A DNA stretch of 62,793 nucleotides from Colwellia echini (GTDB lineage: Bacteria; Pseudomonadota; Gammaproteobacteria; Enterobacterales; Alteromonadaceae): contig NZ_PJAI02000021.1 of NCBI RefSeq assembly GCF_002843355.2, positions 1 to 62,793 on the forward strand, in the 5' to 3' direction. Each line of letters opens with the position of its first letter. Position 1 is the first letter of the stretch. Made by a program: the position numbers and the translations under genes. The notes beneath the pieces were generated by a model, which had not been told where the DNA came from, searched no databases, and saw only the letters and a list, made by a program, of their open reading frames with translations. Below are positions 10,753 through 19,740 of the stretch, piece after piece.

Positions 10753-12057
10753 TTAATTACCTTCTTCTAAGCGAATAGTTACCGCGCGTTGGTGCGCGTC
10801 TAACCCTTCTGCGTTAGTTAATTCAATAATACATTCAGACAAGCTAGTTAAGCCGGACTTAGTAATTTCTTGTATAGTATAACGACGAGAGAAATCAGCA
10901 AGTGACAAGCTTGAAACCACTTTTGAATAACCATAAGTAGGTAATACGTGGTTAGTACCACTAGCGTAATCACCAGCAGATTCTGGTGTATAAGCACCAA
11001 CAAATATTGAACCGGCATTACGTAACTTACGTAATAATGTTTGCGCATCTTCAGTTTGAATAATTAAATGTTCAGGACCATACAGGTTTGATACTTCAAC
11101 TGCTTGTGCTAAGTCTTTAGTCAAAATCAAACGTGATTGTGTTAACGCTTTTTCAGCAATTTCACGGCGAGATAATAACGCCACCTGTTTGATAATTTCG
11201 CTTTCAACTTTTTTGATTAATGACTCAGAGTCGCTCAGTAAGATTACTTGGCTGTCTACACCGTGCTCAGCTTGTGATAATAAATCCGCAGCAATAAAAG
11301 CAGCGTTTGCTTGCTCATCGGCAATAACTAATACTTCTGACGGGCCTGCTGGCATGTCGATAGCAAATCCTGGTACTTTTTGAGAAAGTTGAGTTTTTGC
11401 TTCGGTAACATAGCGGTTACCTGGACCAAATACTTTATTTACTGCGGGTATTGTTTTTGTGCCGTAAGCTAAAGCTGCAATCGCTTGTGCGCCGCCTACT
11501 GTGTAAATTTCAGTAATACCACATAAATCAGCAGCTACTAAAACCTCATCGGCTAGTTGACCTTTCTTATCTGGAGGACAAACTAAAACAACACGATCAC
11601 AACCGGTAATTTGTGATGGTACACCTAGCATTAATACTGTTGATGGTAATGGTGCAGAGCCTGCAGGAATATATAAACCAACGCTTTCAATTGCTTCAGT
11701 TTTTAATGTACATTTTACGCCTGGCGTTGTTTCAACCGTAATATCTTCTGCTTTTTGAGCTAGATGAAATGATCTAATTTGCGTGTAAGCGGTGTTGATT
11801 GCTTTTAAGCGTTTCTCGCTTAACGCAGATTTTGCTTGAGCTACTTGCTCAGCGCTAACCGATAAGGTTTTAAGCGCTATACCATCAAATTGTTCGGTTA
11901 ATTCGAGTAGAGCTTGATCACCTTGATTTCTTACGCGCGAAATAATATTAGCAACTTGTGTTGATAACAATGCACTGTCAGCAATTGCTGGACGTGCAAG
12001 TGCTGTTATTTTCTGTTGCGCTGAAAGCTCTTGCCAATTGATAAGTTGATTTATCAT
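10753..12057 (-). CDS. hisD: Histidinol dehydrogenase
   Basis: Zinc enzyme that performs the last two NAD-dependent oxidations to histidine. Recognisable blocks are YIPAGSAPLPSTVLMLGVPS, GGAQAIAALAYGT, KVFGPGNRYV, MPAGPSEVLVIAD, the QAEHGVDSQV metal/catalytic loop and EHL in YGPEHLII. The length of 434 aa is the family norm. It is separated from hisG by 179 bases that contain a large imperfect palindrome. Confidence 0.98.
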   Translation of the reverse strand: MINQLINWQELSAQQKITALARPAIADSALLSTQVANIISRVRNQGDQALLELTEQFDGIALKTLSVSAEQVAQAKSALSEKRLKAINTAYTQIRSFHLAQKAEDITVETTPGVKCTLKTEAIESVGLYIPAGSAPLPSTVLMLGVPSQITGCDRVVLVCPPDKKGQLADEVLVAADLCGITEIYTVGGAQAIAALAYGTKTIPAVNKVFGPGNRYVTEAKTQLSQKVPGFAIDMPAGPSEVLVIADEQANAAFIAADLLSQAEHGVDSQVILLSDSESLIKKVESEIIKQVALLSRREIAEKALTQSRLILTKDLAQAVEVSNLYGPEHLIIQTEDAQTLLRKLRNAGSIFVGAYTPESAGDYASGTNHVLPTYGYSKVVSSLSLADFSRRYTIQEITKSGLTSLSECIIELTNAEGLDAHQRAVTIRLEEGN

Positions 12058-12136
12058 AATATTCTCAGTTTGGTCTCGGTATTAATTTGTCTGTGCTTTA
12101 GTATTATCTGCTTGTGAGTAATTTACTTTCTTCGAA

Positions 12137-12219
12137 GCTTGTTGATGTAATTGCAAAGAGGTTGCACGGAGCTGACGTTAGTCAGTGAGTACAACCGATG
12201 CCGAAATTACTTCAACAGG
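12137..12219. repeat. Imperfect palindrome between hisG and hisD
   Basis: The outer arms GCTTGTTGATGTAATTGC (about 12137-12155) and ATTACTTCAACAGGC (about 12205-12219) are inverted and imperfect. Inside are a GGTTG / CAACC pair and a GCTGAC-GTTA-GTCAG hairpin. It could be a stable intercistronic hairpin or another small palindromic repeat; no further copy was noticed in the window. Confidence 0.5.
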
Positions 12220-12236
12220 CAATGAAGTCAGTTAAT

Positions 12237-13139
12237 TTAGCCCATCATTTTCTCAATCGGCATAACTAGAATGGAGTTACAACCTAGCTCTTTTAATTTC
12301 TCCATGGTTTCCCAGAAGAAGGTTTCGGTAGCAACAACGTGTACAGCTACCATGTCATCACGACCTGCTAATGGTAAAATCGTTGGTGTTTCAGTGCCAG
12401 GCATTAATTGACAAACTTCAGTAACTTTGCCTTTTGGTGCGTGTAACATGATGTACTTACTTTCTTTCGCTTTCATCACGCCGTAAATACGCGGTAACAA
12501 AGTATCTAAAATTGCTTGTTTGCCTGTACATAACGCATCTGAACGCTGAATTAATGATGCTTTTGAGCGAAATACTTCTGCTACTTCTTTCAAGCCATTT
12601 GCTTCAAGTGTTGCGCCGGTTGATACTAAATCACAAATACCATCAGCTAAGCCAACACGAGGCGCAACTTCAACCGAGCCCTTTAATAAACAAAATTCAA
12701 CGTTAATGCCATTTTCTTTAGCAAAACGCGTTAATAATTGTGGGTAGGTTGTTGCAAAACGTAAGCCGTCTAAACATTTTAAACCTGTGTATTCAAACTC
12801 TTCAGGCATGGCGATAGAAAAACGACAGCCACCAAAGTCTAATGCAGTAGTGCGAATATATTCAGACTTGCTACCAATTAATTGACGTTCTAATTCTTCT
12901 TCTTCTAATGTGTTATCGCCAACAATACCTAAATCACAAACGCCGTCCATGATTAAACCAGGAATATCGCTTGAACGAACACGCATAATATCAATAGGCA
13001 TATTGCTAACATGAGCCAATAATCTTCTGTCGCTCAAATTGATTTTTAATCCACAGCGTTTTAGTAATTCTTGGGTATCATCACTAAGACGACCTGACTT
13101 TTGCATTGCAATGCGTAAACGTGGCTCTGATGTACTCAT
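12237..13139 (-). CDS. hisG: ATP phosphoribosyltransferase (long form)
   Basis: Commits PRPP and ATP to histidine synthesis and is feedback-inhibited by histidine. It starts with [19 protein letters not shown], has [12 protein letters not shown] and the PRPP loop [16 protein letters not shown]-terminal regulatory domain follows ([17 protein letters not shown] onward). At 300 aa it is the long, self-regulated form that needs no HisZ. It is first in the operon, preceded by a His leader and attenuator. Confidence 0.98.
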   Translation of the reverse strand: MSTSEPRLRIAMQKSGRLSDDTQELLKRCGLKINLSDRRLLAHVSNMPIDIMRVRSSDIPGLIMDGVCDLGIVGDNTLEEEELERQLIGSKSEYIRTTALDFGGCRFSIAMPEEFEYTGLKCLDGLRFATTYPQLLTRFAKENGINVEFCLLKGSVEVAPRVGLADGICDLVSTGATLEANGLKEVAEVFRSKASLIQRSDALCTGKQAILDTLLPRIYGVMKAKESKYIMLHAPKGKVTEVCQLMPGTETPTILPLAGRDDMVAVHVVATETFFWETMEKLKELGCNSILVMPIEKMMG

Positions 13140-13214
13140 AATCTTAATTCCTATCGTTTTAATCTTTAAATTTTATGGATATACCATTTACAATTCTCAT
13201 TTCGCTAAAATGCG

Positions 13215-13252
13215 AAAAACCCCCGAGAGAGTCGTGACTCTTTCGGGGGTTT
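13215..13252 (-). terminator. his operon attenuator terminator
   Basis: On the minus strand the strong hairpin CCCCCGAAAGAGT / ACTCTCTCGGGGG is followed by TTTTT, ahead of hisG. Together with the His-codon leader upstream, it is the transcription-termination arm of a classical his attenuator. Confidence 0.93.
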
Positions 13253-13343
13253 AGCAATTACGGTTACTTATATTAAGAGATTGTATTATGCTATTTAAAA
13301 CCACTGAAAGGCCACTTGCCCTTCGGTAGTTTACTTATTAAGT

Positions 13344-13395
13344 AAACCTGAATGGGCTAGTTGCGATGATGGTGGTGATGATGTCGATTCAGGTT
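13344..13395 (-). promoter_or_regulatory. his leader pairing arms (anti/pause hairpin)
   Basis: AACCTGAAT inside the leader-peptide gene (13395-13387) is perfectly complementary to ATTCAGGTT just after its stop codon (13354-13346). A ribosome stalled on the His codons would cover the first arm and free the second. This is the geometry expected of an A:B pause hairpin that competes with the downstream structures. Confidence 0.75.
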
Positions 13396-13404
13396 AATGT
13401 TCAT
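13357..13404 (-). CDS. hisL: his operon leader peptide
   Basis: The 15-codon frame reads MNINLNRHHHHHHRN and stops with TAG. The run of six consecutive His codons senses charged tRNA-His: when histidine is scarce the ribosome stalls there and the downstream terminator does not form. E. coli HisL has seven His codons in a similar place. It is about 218 bases upstream of hisG on the same strand. Confidence 0.93.
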   Translation of the reverse strand: MNINLNRHHHHHHRN

Positions 13405-13792
13405 TTTTAAAAAGTCTCATTAGTGAGTCATTCAATTACTGATATTTTATACTATTTAGTTTTAAATTATCAGTGCTAAAAGTAATTTGTTTTAATAACT
13501 AAGTGATTTGTTTATTTAAAGGTAATAATTTTAAGTCATAACCTAAATGTGCAACCTGAATGCGTAAGCAAAAAGGTAATACGAAAACTAATAATTACCA
13601 TGGCAAAATCGCTTGTTTTAATGACAAATACACTACTGGTTAATTTACCTTGCTGCAAGTGATAAATAAAGATTCCTTATTGCTATTTGTTATATGTAAA
13701 GCACTTAAAGTTATTACTCTAATGATAAACAAATAAAATTCAAAATAAGTCATCAAAATAAGTCATCAAAATAAGTTGTGTTAATAATTTAA
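13405..13792. other. Intergenic spacer with a 13-bp tandem repeat
   Basis: This 388-base AT-rich stretch should hold the his promoter (read leftwards) and the 3' end of the biosynthetic operon (which arrives from the right). The only clear structure is a short tandem repeat at 13741-13776, with unit CAAAATAAGTCAT present almost three times. I could not place a confident promoter. Confidence 0.6.
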
Positions 13793-14653
13793 CTACTTGT
13801 TTTGCTGCTCATTATACCTTAACTCATTAAGTCTCAACTCATTAAGTTTTGCATATAAGTGTTCAGTGAAAAAGCCATGCATTAAAAAGCGTTGCCCCAA
13901 ATTCCATGGACCCAATAAATACTGTGGATATTTATTATAGGCATATTCCGTTAAACTGGAGTCGTCTATGATCCGGCCGATTCTTATAGCAATTGATTGG
14001 TCTAAATTAAAACCGTTGATTGCATCACGGTATTCATCTTTTTTAAGTAAAAAGCAAAATAAACACATAAACAACGCGTGTGATGTTTCAAAGTCTAATA
14101 TCTGTGTTTTTTTTCTTGTTATGGAAAACTCATCCATATTAATTGCTTGCCAACTTGACCATTGATTTTCTTGCGGTATTTTTGAAAGGTTACTTGTATT
14201 GCTTTTACCTAATTTTATAAAGCATTCAAATAACTCTTCATCATGATTAACAAAAGTGTTGTGCAACATATCGTTAATCGTTTTAGGATACAGGTCAACT
14301 CGATGCTCATGGTTTGTGTTTTCAGCTAAAAAATTAAGAATATTCGATTCAGTGGCAAAATGTCTTAATATCAATAAGTTCGCTTCTGGTGAAACAAAGT
14401 GGGTACAAAACCAGCAAATAGTTTTTTGCAAAAATTGGTGTGCACTAAATTGCGGAAGTGGTAAACGTTTTATAAACCAGACAATATGAAGCAGCACGGC
14501 AAATACTAATTGTAATATAGGCCTTAATACCCAACGAAAGTTATTATCAAGATCTTTCATCCATAAATTAACGGCTTCTTCTTCTATTGGGAGTGAGTCA
14601 TCATGACGGATAGCTTGTAAATATTTACTCGAAAGCTTACTCGGCATTATCAA
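13793..14653 (-). CDS. Unknown protein of the ketosynthase/diiron operon
   Basis: I do not recognise this 286-aa protein. One clear hydrophobic segment (about residues 44-64, LQLVFAVLLHIVWFIK) suggests a membrane anchor or tight membrane association. It is followed by a stretch rich in His, Cys, Phe and Trp (ICWFCTHFVSPEANLLILRH). The C-terminal half is mostly helical-looking, with a polar tail that repeats LNELR. The start overlaps the preceding diiron-protein gene by 17 bases, so it is translated as part of the same operon and probably acts in the same pathway. It is the last gene of the unit. Confidence 0.75.
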   Translation of the reverse strand: MIMPSKLSSKYLQAIRHDDSLPIEEEAVNLWMKDLDNNFRWVLRPILQLVFAVLLHIVWFIKRLPLPQFSAHQFLQKTICWFCTHFVSPEANLLILRHFATESNILNFLAENTNHEHRVDLYPKTINDMLHNTFVNHDEELFECFIKLGKSNTSNLSKIPQENQWSSWQAINMDEFSITRKKTQILDFETSHALFMCLFCFLLKKDEYRDAINGFNLDQSIAIRIGRIIDDSSLTEYAYNKYPQYLLGPWNLGQRFLMHGFFTEHLYAKLNELRLNELRYNEQQNK

Positions 14654-15323
14654 CCTCTTCTAATTGTAATTTATACAGTTTTGCCACCACTTTTGCGGTT
14701 CGAATTATGGCATCAATATTTTTTTCACAGCTGGCAACTCTATCTATTAATTTGTACAGTTCATCTAAGTGATGCTCATCATTTTCACCATGATAATCCA
14801 TAAATGAAGTTGCACAAGTTGCAAACTTAAGTTGTTCATTAATGCACTTAGACCATTTTAAGGCCATCTTGTTGCCTAAACCTTCAATAATCCACATAGC
14901 ACCAATTAAATCAATTGGGTTTGGCTGACTCGCGCGATACATAAGAAAGCCATGTAACGCTTCTGAGCCGACATTTTTACTTGAAGATTGTATGGTGTTT
15001 ATATTCCCTCCTGCGGCCACATAATCTTGCTCTAGTAATTGGTAATCTCTATGTTCTTCATTTGCATGGCCAATAACTATGGATCTTATATCACTGTAAT
15101 CTCTATCAAAACTTGAGGCACTTCGGCTTATCCATCGTGATCCTTCAATAACTTGTTGACGTAAATTAAGTAATAAAGTTTGATAATCTTCAATACTTAA
15201 TCTGCCTTGCTCTAAGCGTTTGACGATCGGAACATTATTTAGTGAGAAGTCAAAGTCAAACCATATTTTTAATAATGACTGTAAGCATTTTTGCCCTAAA
15301 GGCGTGAGTACTTTATTTTCCAT
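14637..15323 (-). CDS. Haem-oxygenase-like diiron oxidase/oxygenase family protein
   Basis: A 228-aa all-helical protein of the haem-oxygenase-like iron-containing redox family, which includes UndA and the SznF central domain. Candidate ligands are E60, H91 (in NEEHRDY), E147 (in WIIEGLGNK) and H178, D182, H185 (in YHGENDEHH). The spacing H91-E147 (56) and the H-x3-D-x2-H motif agree with the SznF ligand pattern as I remember it. Members use O2 on fatty acids or amines; the substrate here is unknown. It lies six bases after the ketosynthase gene, which suggests an acyl or acyl-ACP derived substrate. Confidence 0.8.
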   Translation of the reverse strand: MENKVLTPLGQKCLQSLLKIWFDFDFSLNNVPIVKRLEQGRLSIEDYQTLLLNLRQQVIEGSRWISRSASSFDRDYSDIRSIVIGHANEEHRDYQLLEQDYVAAGGNINTIQSSSKNVGSEALHGFLMYRASQPNPIDLIGAMWIIEGLGNKMALKWSKCINEQLKFATCATSFMDYHGENDEHHLDELYKLIDRVASCEKNIDAIIRTAKVVAKLYKLQLEEVDNAE

Positions 15324-15329
15324 GTTAAA

Positions 15330-16439
15330 TTATTCCGCAACAGTAAGATGCATATAAGCACAATTAAATCGGCCGCTTTCTGGCACCATACAAAAAATAG
15401 TCTCGCCGACTTTTAGATCATGGGTTTTAATAAATTCATCCAACATAATAAAAATTGCAGCACAACCCGTATTACCACGTTGATATAAGTTGGTGTACCA
15501 CTTTTCTTCGGGAATACTTGCCCCGGCAATTTCCAGCATGTCGAATATTTTACTTTTAAAATATTTAGATGAAAAATGACAAAGCACGTGATCTATTTTA
15601 TTAATATCAACGTGTTTTTGAGCTATTAACTTTAAAAAGCCTTGTACACCCACAGCAACGATATTATCTAGTAATCTGACATCTTGTCGTAACAATAAAG
15701 CACCCGCTTTTTCGGCTTCAGCATAAGTTGCATAGTCTTGCCATGTTTTGTGATTTTCATCCTTTGCTTGGCCAACAGACATACACACAGGAAAAGCGTT
15801 AGCGTGCGAAAAGCTTTTTATCCAATCAATTTTAAGGCTTTTACCTGTTGGTCTTGGTTTATTTTCTAATAGTAAAGCGCCTGCGCCATCAGATAACATC
15901 CAACGTAAAAATTCCGCATTAAAATCAACTTCGTTATTTTCAACTTGTTCATAGCGGGTGTGTTTAAATAACCGTGATGTTAGCTCGCTGGCAATAACTA
16001 GCGCATTATCATGATCAGCACATTTTATAGCATTAAAAGCAGCTTTAAGCGCCATGATACTGCTTGAACAAATACCGTGACTGGTATTTAATTCTACTTC
16101 AGATAAGTTTAAAGCAGCTTGTACCATGCTACCAAAGCCTGGCAAAACGTTATCGCCTTGGCTAGTTGCACAGCTAAGCATTTTTATTTTATTACTAGAA
16201 AGGTAGCTATTATTAATACAAGCGTTACCTGCATTGGCGGCCATATCACTATTCGATATTTGAGTTTGTTGTTGCTCATTTATTGCGTAATGACGCTGTA
16301 AAATACCATTTGACTGTAATATTTTATTTTTTAAGCGACTTTTTTTACCATCAATTAAACCTAAAATCTCTTCAATTTCATCGTTGTTTATGGCCTTACC
16401 TGGTAAAAAGTGACCAGTACTATTGATATAAACGTCCAC
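15330..16439 (-). CDS. 3-oxoacyl-ACP synthase III (FabH-like ketosynthase)
   Basis: A 369-aa thiolase-fold condensing enzyme with a complete KAS III triad: Cys124 in SHGICSSSIMAL, His288 in DHVLCHFSSK and Asn323 in RGNTGCAAIF. The usual H-x-x-N around the His is not conserved, so it is not the housekeeping FabH. Homologues in secondary metabolism condense unusual acyl groups or transfer them. It abuts the membrane-protein gene with no gap and is followed by the diiron protein six bases later. Its chemistry is probably chain initiation or head-group condensation in an unknown pathway. Confidence 0.85.
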   Translation of the reverse strand: MDVYINSTGHFLPGKAINNDEIEEILGLIDGKKSRLKNKILQSNGILQRHYAINEQQQTQISNSDMAANAGNACINNSYLSSNKIKMLSCATSQGDNVLPGFGSMVQAALNLSEVELNTSHGICSSSIMALKAAFNAIKCADHDNALVIASELTSRLFKHTRYEQVENNEVDFNAEFLRWMLSDGAGALLLENKPRPTGKSLKIDWIKSFSHANAFPVCMSVGQAKDENHKTWQDYATYAEAEKAGALLLRQDVRLLDNIVAVGVQGFLKLIAQKHVDINKIDHVLCHFSSKYFKSKIFDMLEIAGASIPEEKWYTNLYQRGNTGCAAIFIMLDEFIKTHDLKVGETIFCMVPESGRFNCAYMHLTVAE

Positions 16440-17006
16440 TTATTGTCCTTTTTTTAAATAAGCTTTTAGACAACGGATATTTTCTTCCGTATACGGAAAT
16501 ACGCACAATACCGCCATAAATATTAAATAGCTTGTTAGGTATTTTGGTGTGGCATGAGGCGTGTCAATTAAGGTAAGTGACATGTTACCAGCCCAATGAA
16601 AGGTAATGAGTTGTAGAAAATGATCCCAATTAACAATAATAATAGAAGTGAGCATATACAAAGGTAATGAGCCAAGGTAAGTGTGGGCGTGCATTTCCCA
16701 AATAGATATTTTACGAAGCGGTGTGGCGTATCTGACATCACAATGCGCAACTATTTCGTGTGAAATCCAAGTAATAATGCAAATCAGAAGAATTAAAACA
16801 TTAACATTAAATAATAAACACAAGACAATAGGAACACCCATTTGTATGCCCATTACTGAATGCATTAATGATTCTTTAATACCTGTGTTATCTTCTATTT
16901 TTGTTACACGATGACAACACCAATCAACAAAACCGGCAATTCCCCATAATGGCAAAAATATATATAGCATGACATTTATGAGTAATGTTGAAGTATCCAT
17001 TTCCAA
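16440..17006 (-). CDS. Polytopic membrane protein with His/Glu/Asp metal-site pattern
   Basis: I do not recognise the family. The 188-aa sequence has four or five hydrophobic segments. Between them lie acidic and histidine residues in a regular pattern: D28-x3-H32, E45-x3-H49, H83-E84-x3-H88-x-D90 and E104-x-H106-x-H108. Such clustering at membrane borders resembles non-haem diiron membrane hydroxylases and desaturases, though the exact H-box motifs of those families are absent. It is the first gene of the four-gene operon and is divergent from the gene at 17228. A membrane-bound oxidoreductase acting on a lipid product is my best guess. Confidence 0.7.
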   Translation of the reverse strand: MEMDTSTLLINVMLYIFLPLWGIAGFVDWCCHRVTKIEDNTGIKESLMHSVMGIQMGVPIVLCLLFNVNVLILLICIITWISHEIVAHCDVRYATPLRKISIWEMHAHTYLGSLPLYMLTSIIIVNWDHFLQLITFHWAGNMSLTLIDTPHATPKYLTSYLIFMAVLCVFPYTEENIRCLKAYLKKGQ

Positions 17007-17227
17007 ATAATCCTTTAGTTTTTAAGCGGATAACTATACTAAAAGATTCAATTAACATAAAGAGTTATCTATTTTAGTGCAGATAAAGGGAATGAACCCT
17101 TGAAGCAAGGTTATTTCAAGTTTATAACTATTTTGCCGATAATAGGTTAATCAATTATTTTTCTCGTTACTAATAATAAAAAACAACCCCTCAAAAAACC
17201 GTAAATTACGAAGTATAGGAGGCAGTA

Positions 17228-17632
17228 ATGGATATTTTTACCACGCAATTGGCTCAGGTAGTTCAACGACCTATCAAGCCAGAAGACTTTAAAGTAAAAG
17301 CCTTGCTTAAAGAATCGGCAAGCAGCAAGTTGAGTCAAGATCCCGAACATCTCGAAAATCATAAATATTATTTAAAGAATGAGGATAAAAAACATAATAA
17401 TAATACGCAAAAAAATGCCAAGGGATTACAAGATAGTAGTAAAAAAAATAAAAAAGAAAATAGTAAAGAAAACGCTAATGAGAGTGAAGGGCAAGAAAGT
17501 GCTAAATTCATCGATGATAACCACTTAGTTAGCCCAGATGAAATTACCTATGAAAAACACGGTAGCGAAGTGAGTATTGAAAAAAAACATGACGATGACG
17601 ACGACACTAAGCACTTAGATCTTTATGCTTAA
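17228..17632 (+). CDS. Hypothetical low-complexity charged protein
   Basis: A 134-aa hydrophilic protein with no domain I recognise. An ordered-looking start (MDIFTTQLAQVVQRPIKPED) is followed by a Lys/Asn/Glu/Ser-rich disordered middle (about 50-90) and an acidic tail with a DDDDD run. The strong ribosome-binding site AGGAGG eight bases before the ATG supports real translation. It lies 50 bases upstream of the yoaA helicase in the same direction. A link to that helicase is possible but unsupported by sequence. Confidence 0.7.
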   Translation: MDIFTTQLAQVVQRPIKPEDFKVKALLKESASSKLSQDPEHLENHKYYLKNEDKKHNNNTQKNAKGLQDSSKKNKKENSKENANESEGQESAKFIDDNHLVSPDEITYEKHGSEVSIEKKHDDDDDTKHLDLYA

Positions 17633-17682
17633 GCTGTAGTTAAGTATACTTATTGTCATAATCTCTTTGCCTCCTGTCTCAC

Positions 17683-19740
17683 ATGACTGAAACAACATCC
17701 GACATTTTAGCCGGCGCTTTACTTGGCACATTAGCCGAGACAGCAACTGCAGCAATACCAGGTAATACTAAAACAGTAAATAGCGAGATTAATAAGGGAG
17801 CTAGCCAAGTCAGTCATGCCTTTTCTGAAACTGGTGCGTTAGCAAAAGCTATTCAAGGTTTCTCTCCTCGCCAAGCGCAGACCGATATGGCACTTGATGT
17901 TGCAGAGGCTATTGATAATCAGTCGTCACTTATTGTTGAAGCGGGTACAGGTACAGGTAAAACATTTGCTTATTTAATCCCTGCATTTTTATCACTCAAT
18001 CCCAAAAAACCTAAAAAAATAGTTGTTTCAACGGGAACTAAAAACCTACAAGAGCAGCTCTTTCATAAAGATATTCCGTTAATTAAAAAAGCTTTAGCTA
18101 GTAATGCTCAAGTAGCTTTATTAAAAGGACGCTCAAATTACTTATGTAATTACCGTTTAGCTCAATATCAAGATAGTCGCGGTCAACTTGATGCGCAAAT
18201 GTTGCAAGATTTAGTCAAAGTAAAAACTTGGGCAAATGGTACGCAAAGTGGTGATATTGGCGAGCTTGTGAATGTAAGTGAAGACTCAAGTATTTTCCCC
18301 TTTGTAACCAGTACTTTAGATAACTGCTTAGCAAGAGACTGCCCAGATTATGAAGCATGTCACTTAGTTAGAGCTCGTCAAAAAGCAAGTGATGCCGATA
18401 TTATTGTCGTGAATCATCATTTGTTTTTTGCTGATATGGCGTTAAAAGATACCGGTTTTGGCGAGTTAATTCCTAAAGCACAAGTAATGATTTTTGATGA
18501 AGCCCATCAAATTGGTGATATTGCCAGTGAATATTTTGGTGAAGCATTCTCAAGTAAGCAGTTAGTTGATTTATGTACCGATGTTTTACAAGTACACCGA
18601 AGCAGTTTAACCGACGTAAAACAATTGGGTCGTGCGGCCGAAAAATTGCAGAAAACTTGTCAAGAGTTTCGTTTATTATTCAATTACGATCCTGAGCGTG
18701 GTAACTGGCGAGAAAAATATAAACTGCCGCAATTTCAACAAAAGTTTGCCAATTTAAAAATCGATTTAGATTTCCTCTATCAAGTGATCAAGCTTTGTGT
18801 CTCAAGAAATGAAGCTATTGATAACTGTTTTGACCGAGCGGTAAACTTGCTAGCGCAGTATGAAGTGATGGCTAATGTTGAGGCTTTTGGCATGAGTTTT
18901 TGGTATGAAACCACACCGCGCAGTGTCACTTTACATCAAACCCCTCTAACGGTTAGTGATAAGTTTAACACGGTAGTGAAAGAGTCCGGAGCCGGTTGGA
19001 TTTTTACCTCAGCAACGCTGGCGGTAGATAATAGTTTTGATCATTTTTCTCAGCATTTAGGGTTACAAGGGGCTAAGCAACTTATGCTTGATAGCCCGTT
19101 TGATTATCAAGCGCAATCTCGCTTGGTTGTACCACGATACTTGCCACAAGCAAACGATAAAAATAGGGCATTAAAATTAGCTGAGCTGGCAGAGCCATTA
19201 ATCAAAGCCAGTAAAGGCGCCTGTTTTATGCTATTTACTAGTTATCGAGTAATGAACCAAGTGGCTGAAATATTAGCAACAAGCATTGATAACCCATTAT
19301 TAGTACAAGGGCAAATGGCTAAGCGTAAATTACTTGAACAATTTATTGAAGAAGATAGCGCGGTACTATTAGCTACAGCGAGCTTTTGGGAAGGTATAGA
19401 TGTACGTGGTGACAAACTGACTTGCGTGATTATTGATAAACTACCGTTTGCTTCTCCTGACGATCCATTACTGCAAGCACGTTGTGAAGATGCCAGGCGA
19501 CAAGGTGGCGAGCCCTTTACTCAAATACAATTACCGCAAGCTGTTATTGCTTTAAAACAAGGAGTAGGACGATTGATCCGTGATGTGAGTGATCGCGGTG
19601 TCATGGTGATTTGTGATGATAGATTAGTAAATAAGCCTTACGGTGAAACTTTTCTGAAAAGCTTACCTGATATGAAACGTAGTCGAGATATTAGTAAAGC
19701 GGCGAATTTTTTAGAAAGCTTGGAGAGTTTAAAAGAGTAG
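17683..19740 (+). CDS. yoaA: ATP-dependent DNA helicase, DinG family (YoaA)
   Basis: An XPD-like superfamily 2 helicase implicated in repair and replication-gap tolerance; in E. coli YoaA works with HolC. Walker A is VEAGTGTGKT (about 85-94). Four iron-sulfur cysteines are visible: YLCNY, then DNCLARDCPDYEAC. The DEAH box is in MIFDEAHQ and the C-terminal motif VI in QGVGRLIRD. The first ~50 residues precede the point where E. coli YoaA aligns (LAKAI-GF-PR) and look like an extension. No good ribosome-binding site precedes the ATG at 17683, so a slightly later start is possible. Confidence 0.92.
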   Translation: MTETTSDILAGALLGTLAETATAAIPGNTKTVNSEINKGASQVSHAFSETGALAKAIQGFSPRQAQTDMALDVAEAIDNQSSLIVEAGTGTGKTFAYLIPAFLSLNPKKPKKIVVSTGTKNLQEQLFHKDIPLIKKALASNAQVALLKGRSNYLCNYRLAQYQDSRGQLDAQMLQDLVKVKTWANGTQSGDIGELVNVSEDSSIFPFVTSTLDNCLARDCPDYEACHLVRARQKASDADIIVVNHHLFFADMALKDTGFGELIPKAQVMIFDEAHQIGDIASEYFGEAFSSKQLVDLCTDVLQVHRSSLTDVKQLGRAAEKLQKTCQEFRLLFNYDPERGNWREKYKLPQFQQKFANLKIDLDFLYQVIKLCVSRNEAIDNCFDRAVNLLAQYEVMANVEAFGMSFWYETTPRSVTLHQTPLTVSDKFNTVVKESGAGWIFTSATLAVDNSFDHFSQHLGLQGAKQLMLDSPFDYQAQSRLVVPRYLPQANDKNRALKLAELAEPLIKASKGACFMLFTSYRVMNQVAEILATSIDNPLLVQGQMAKRKLLEQFIEEDSAVLLATASFWEGIDVRGDKLTCVIIDKLPFASPDDPLLQARCEDARRQGGEPFTQIQLPQAVIALKQGVGRLIRDVSDRGVMVICDDRLVNKPYGETFLKSLPDMKRSRDISKAANFLESLESLKE

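Noticed and set aside
13741..13776. Possible CRISPR or iteron array
   Set aside because: There are three short adjacent 13-bp units with no spacers and no cas or replication genes nearby; a simple tandem repeat explains it.
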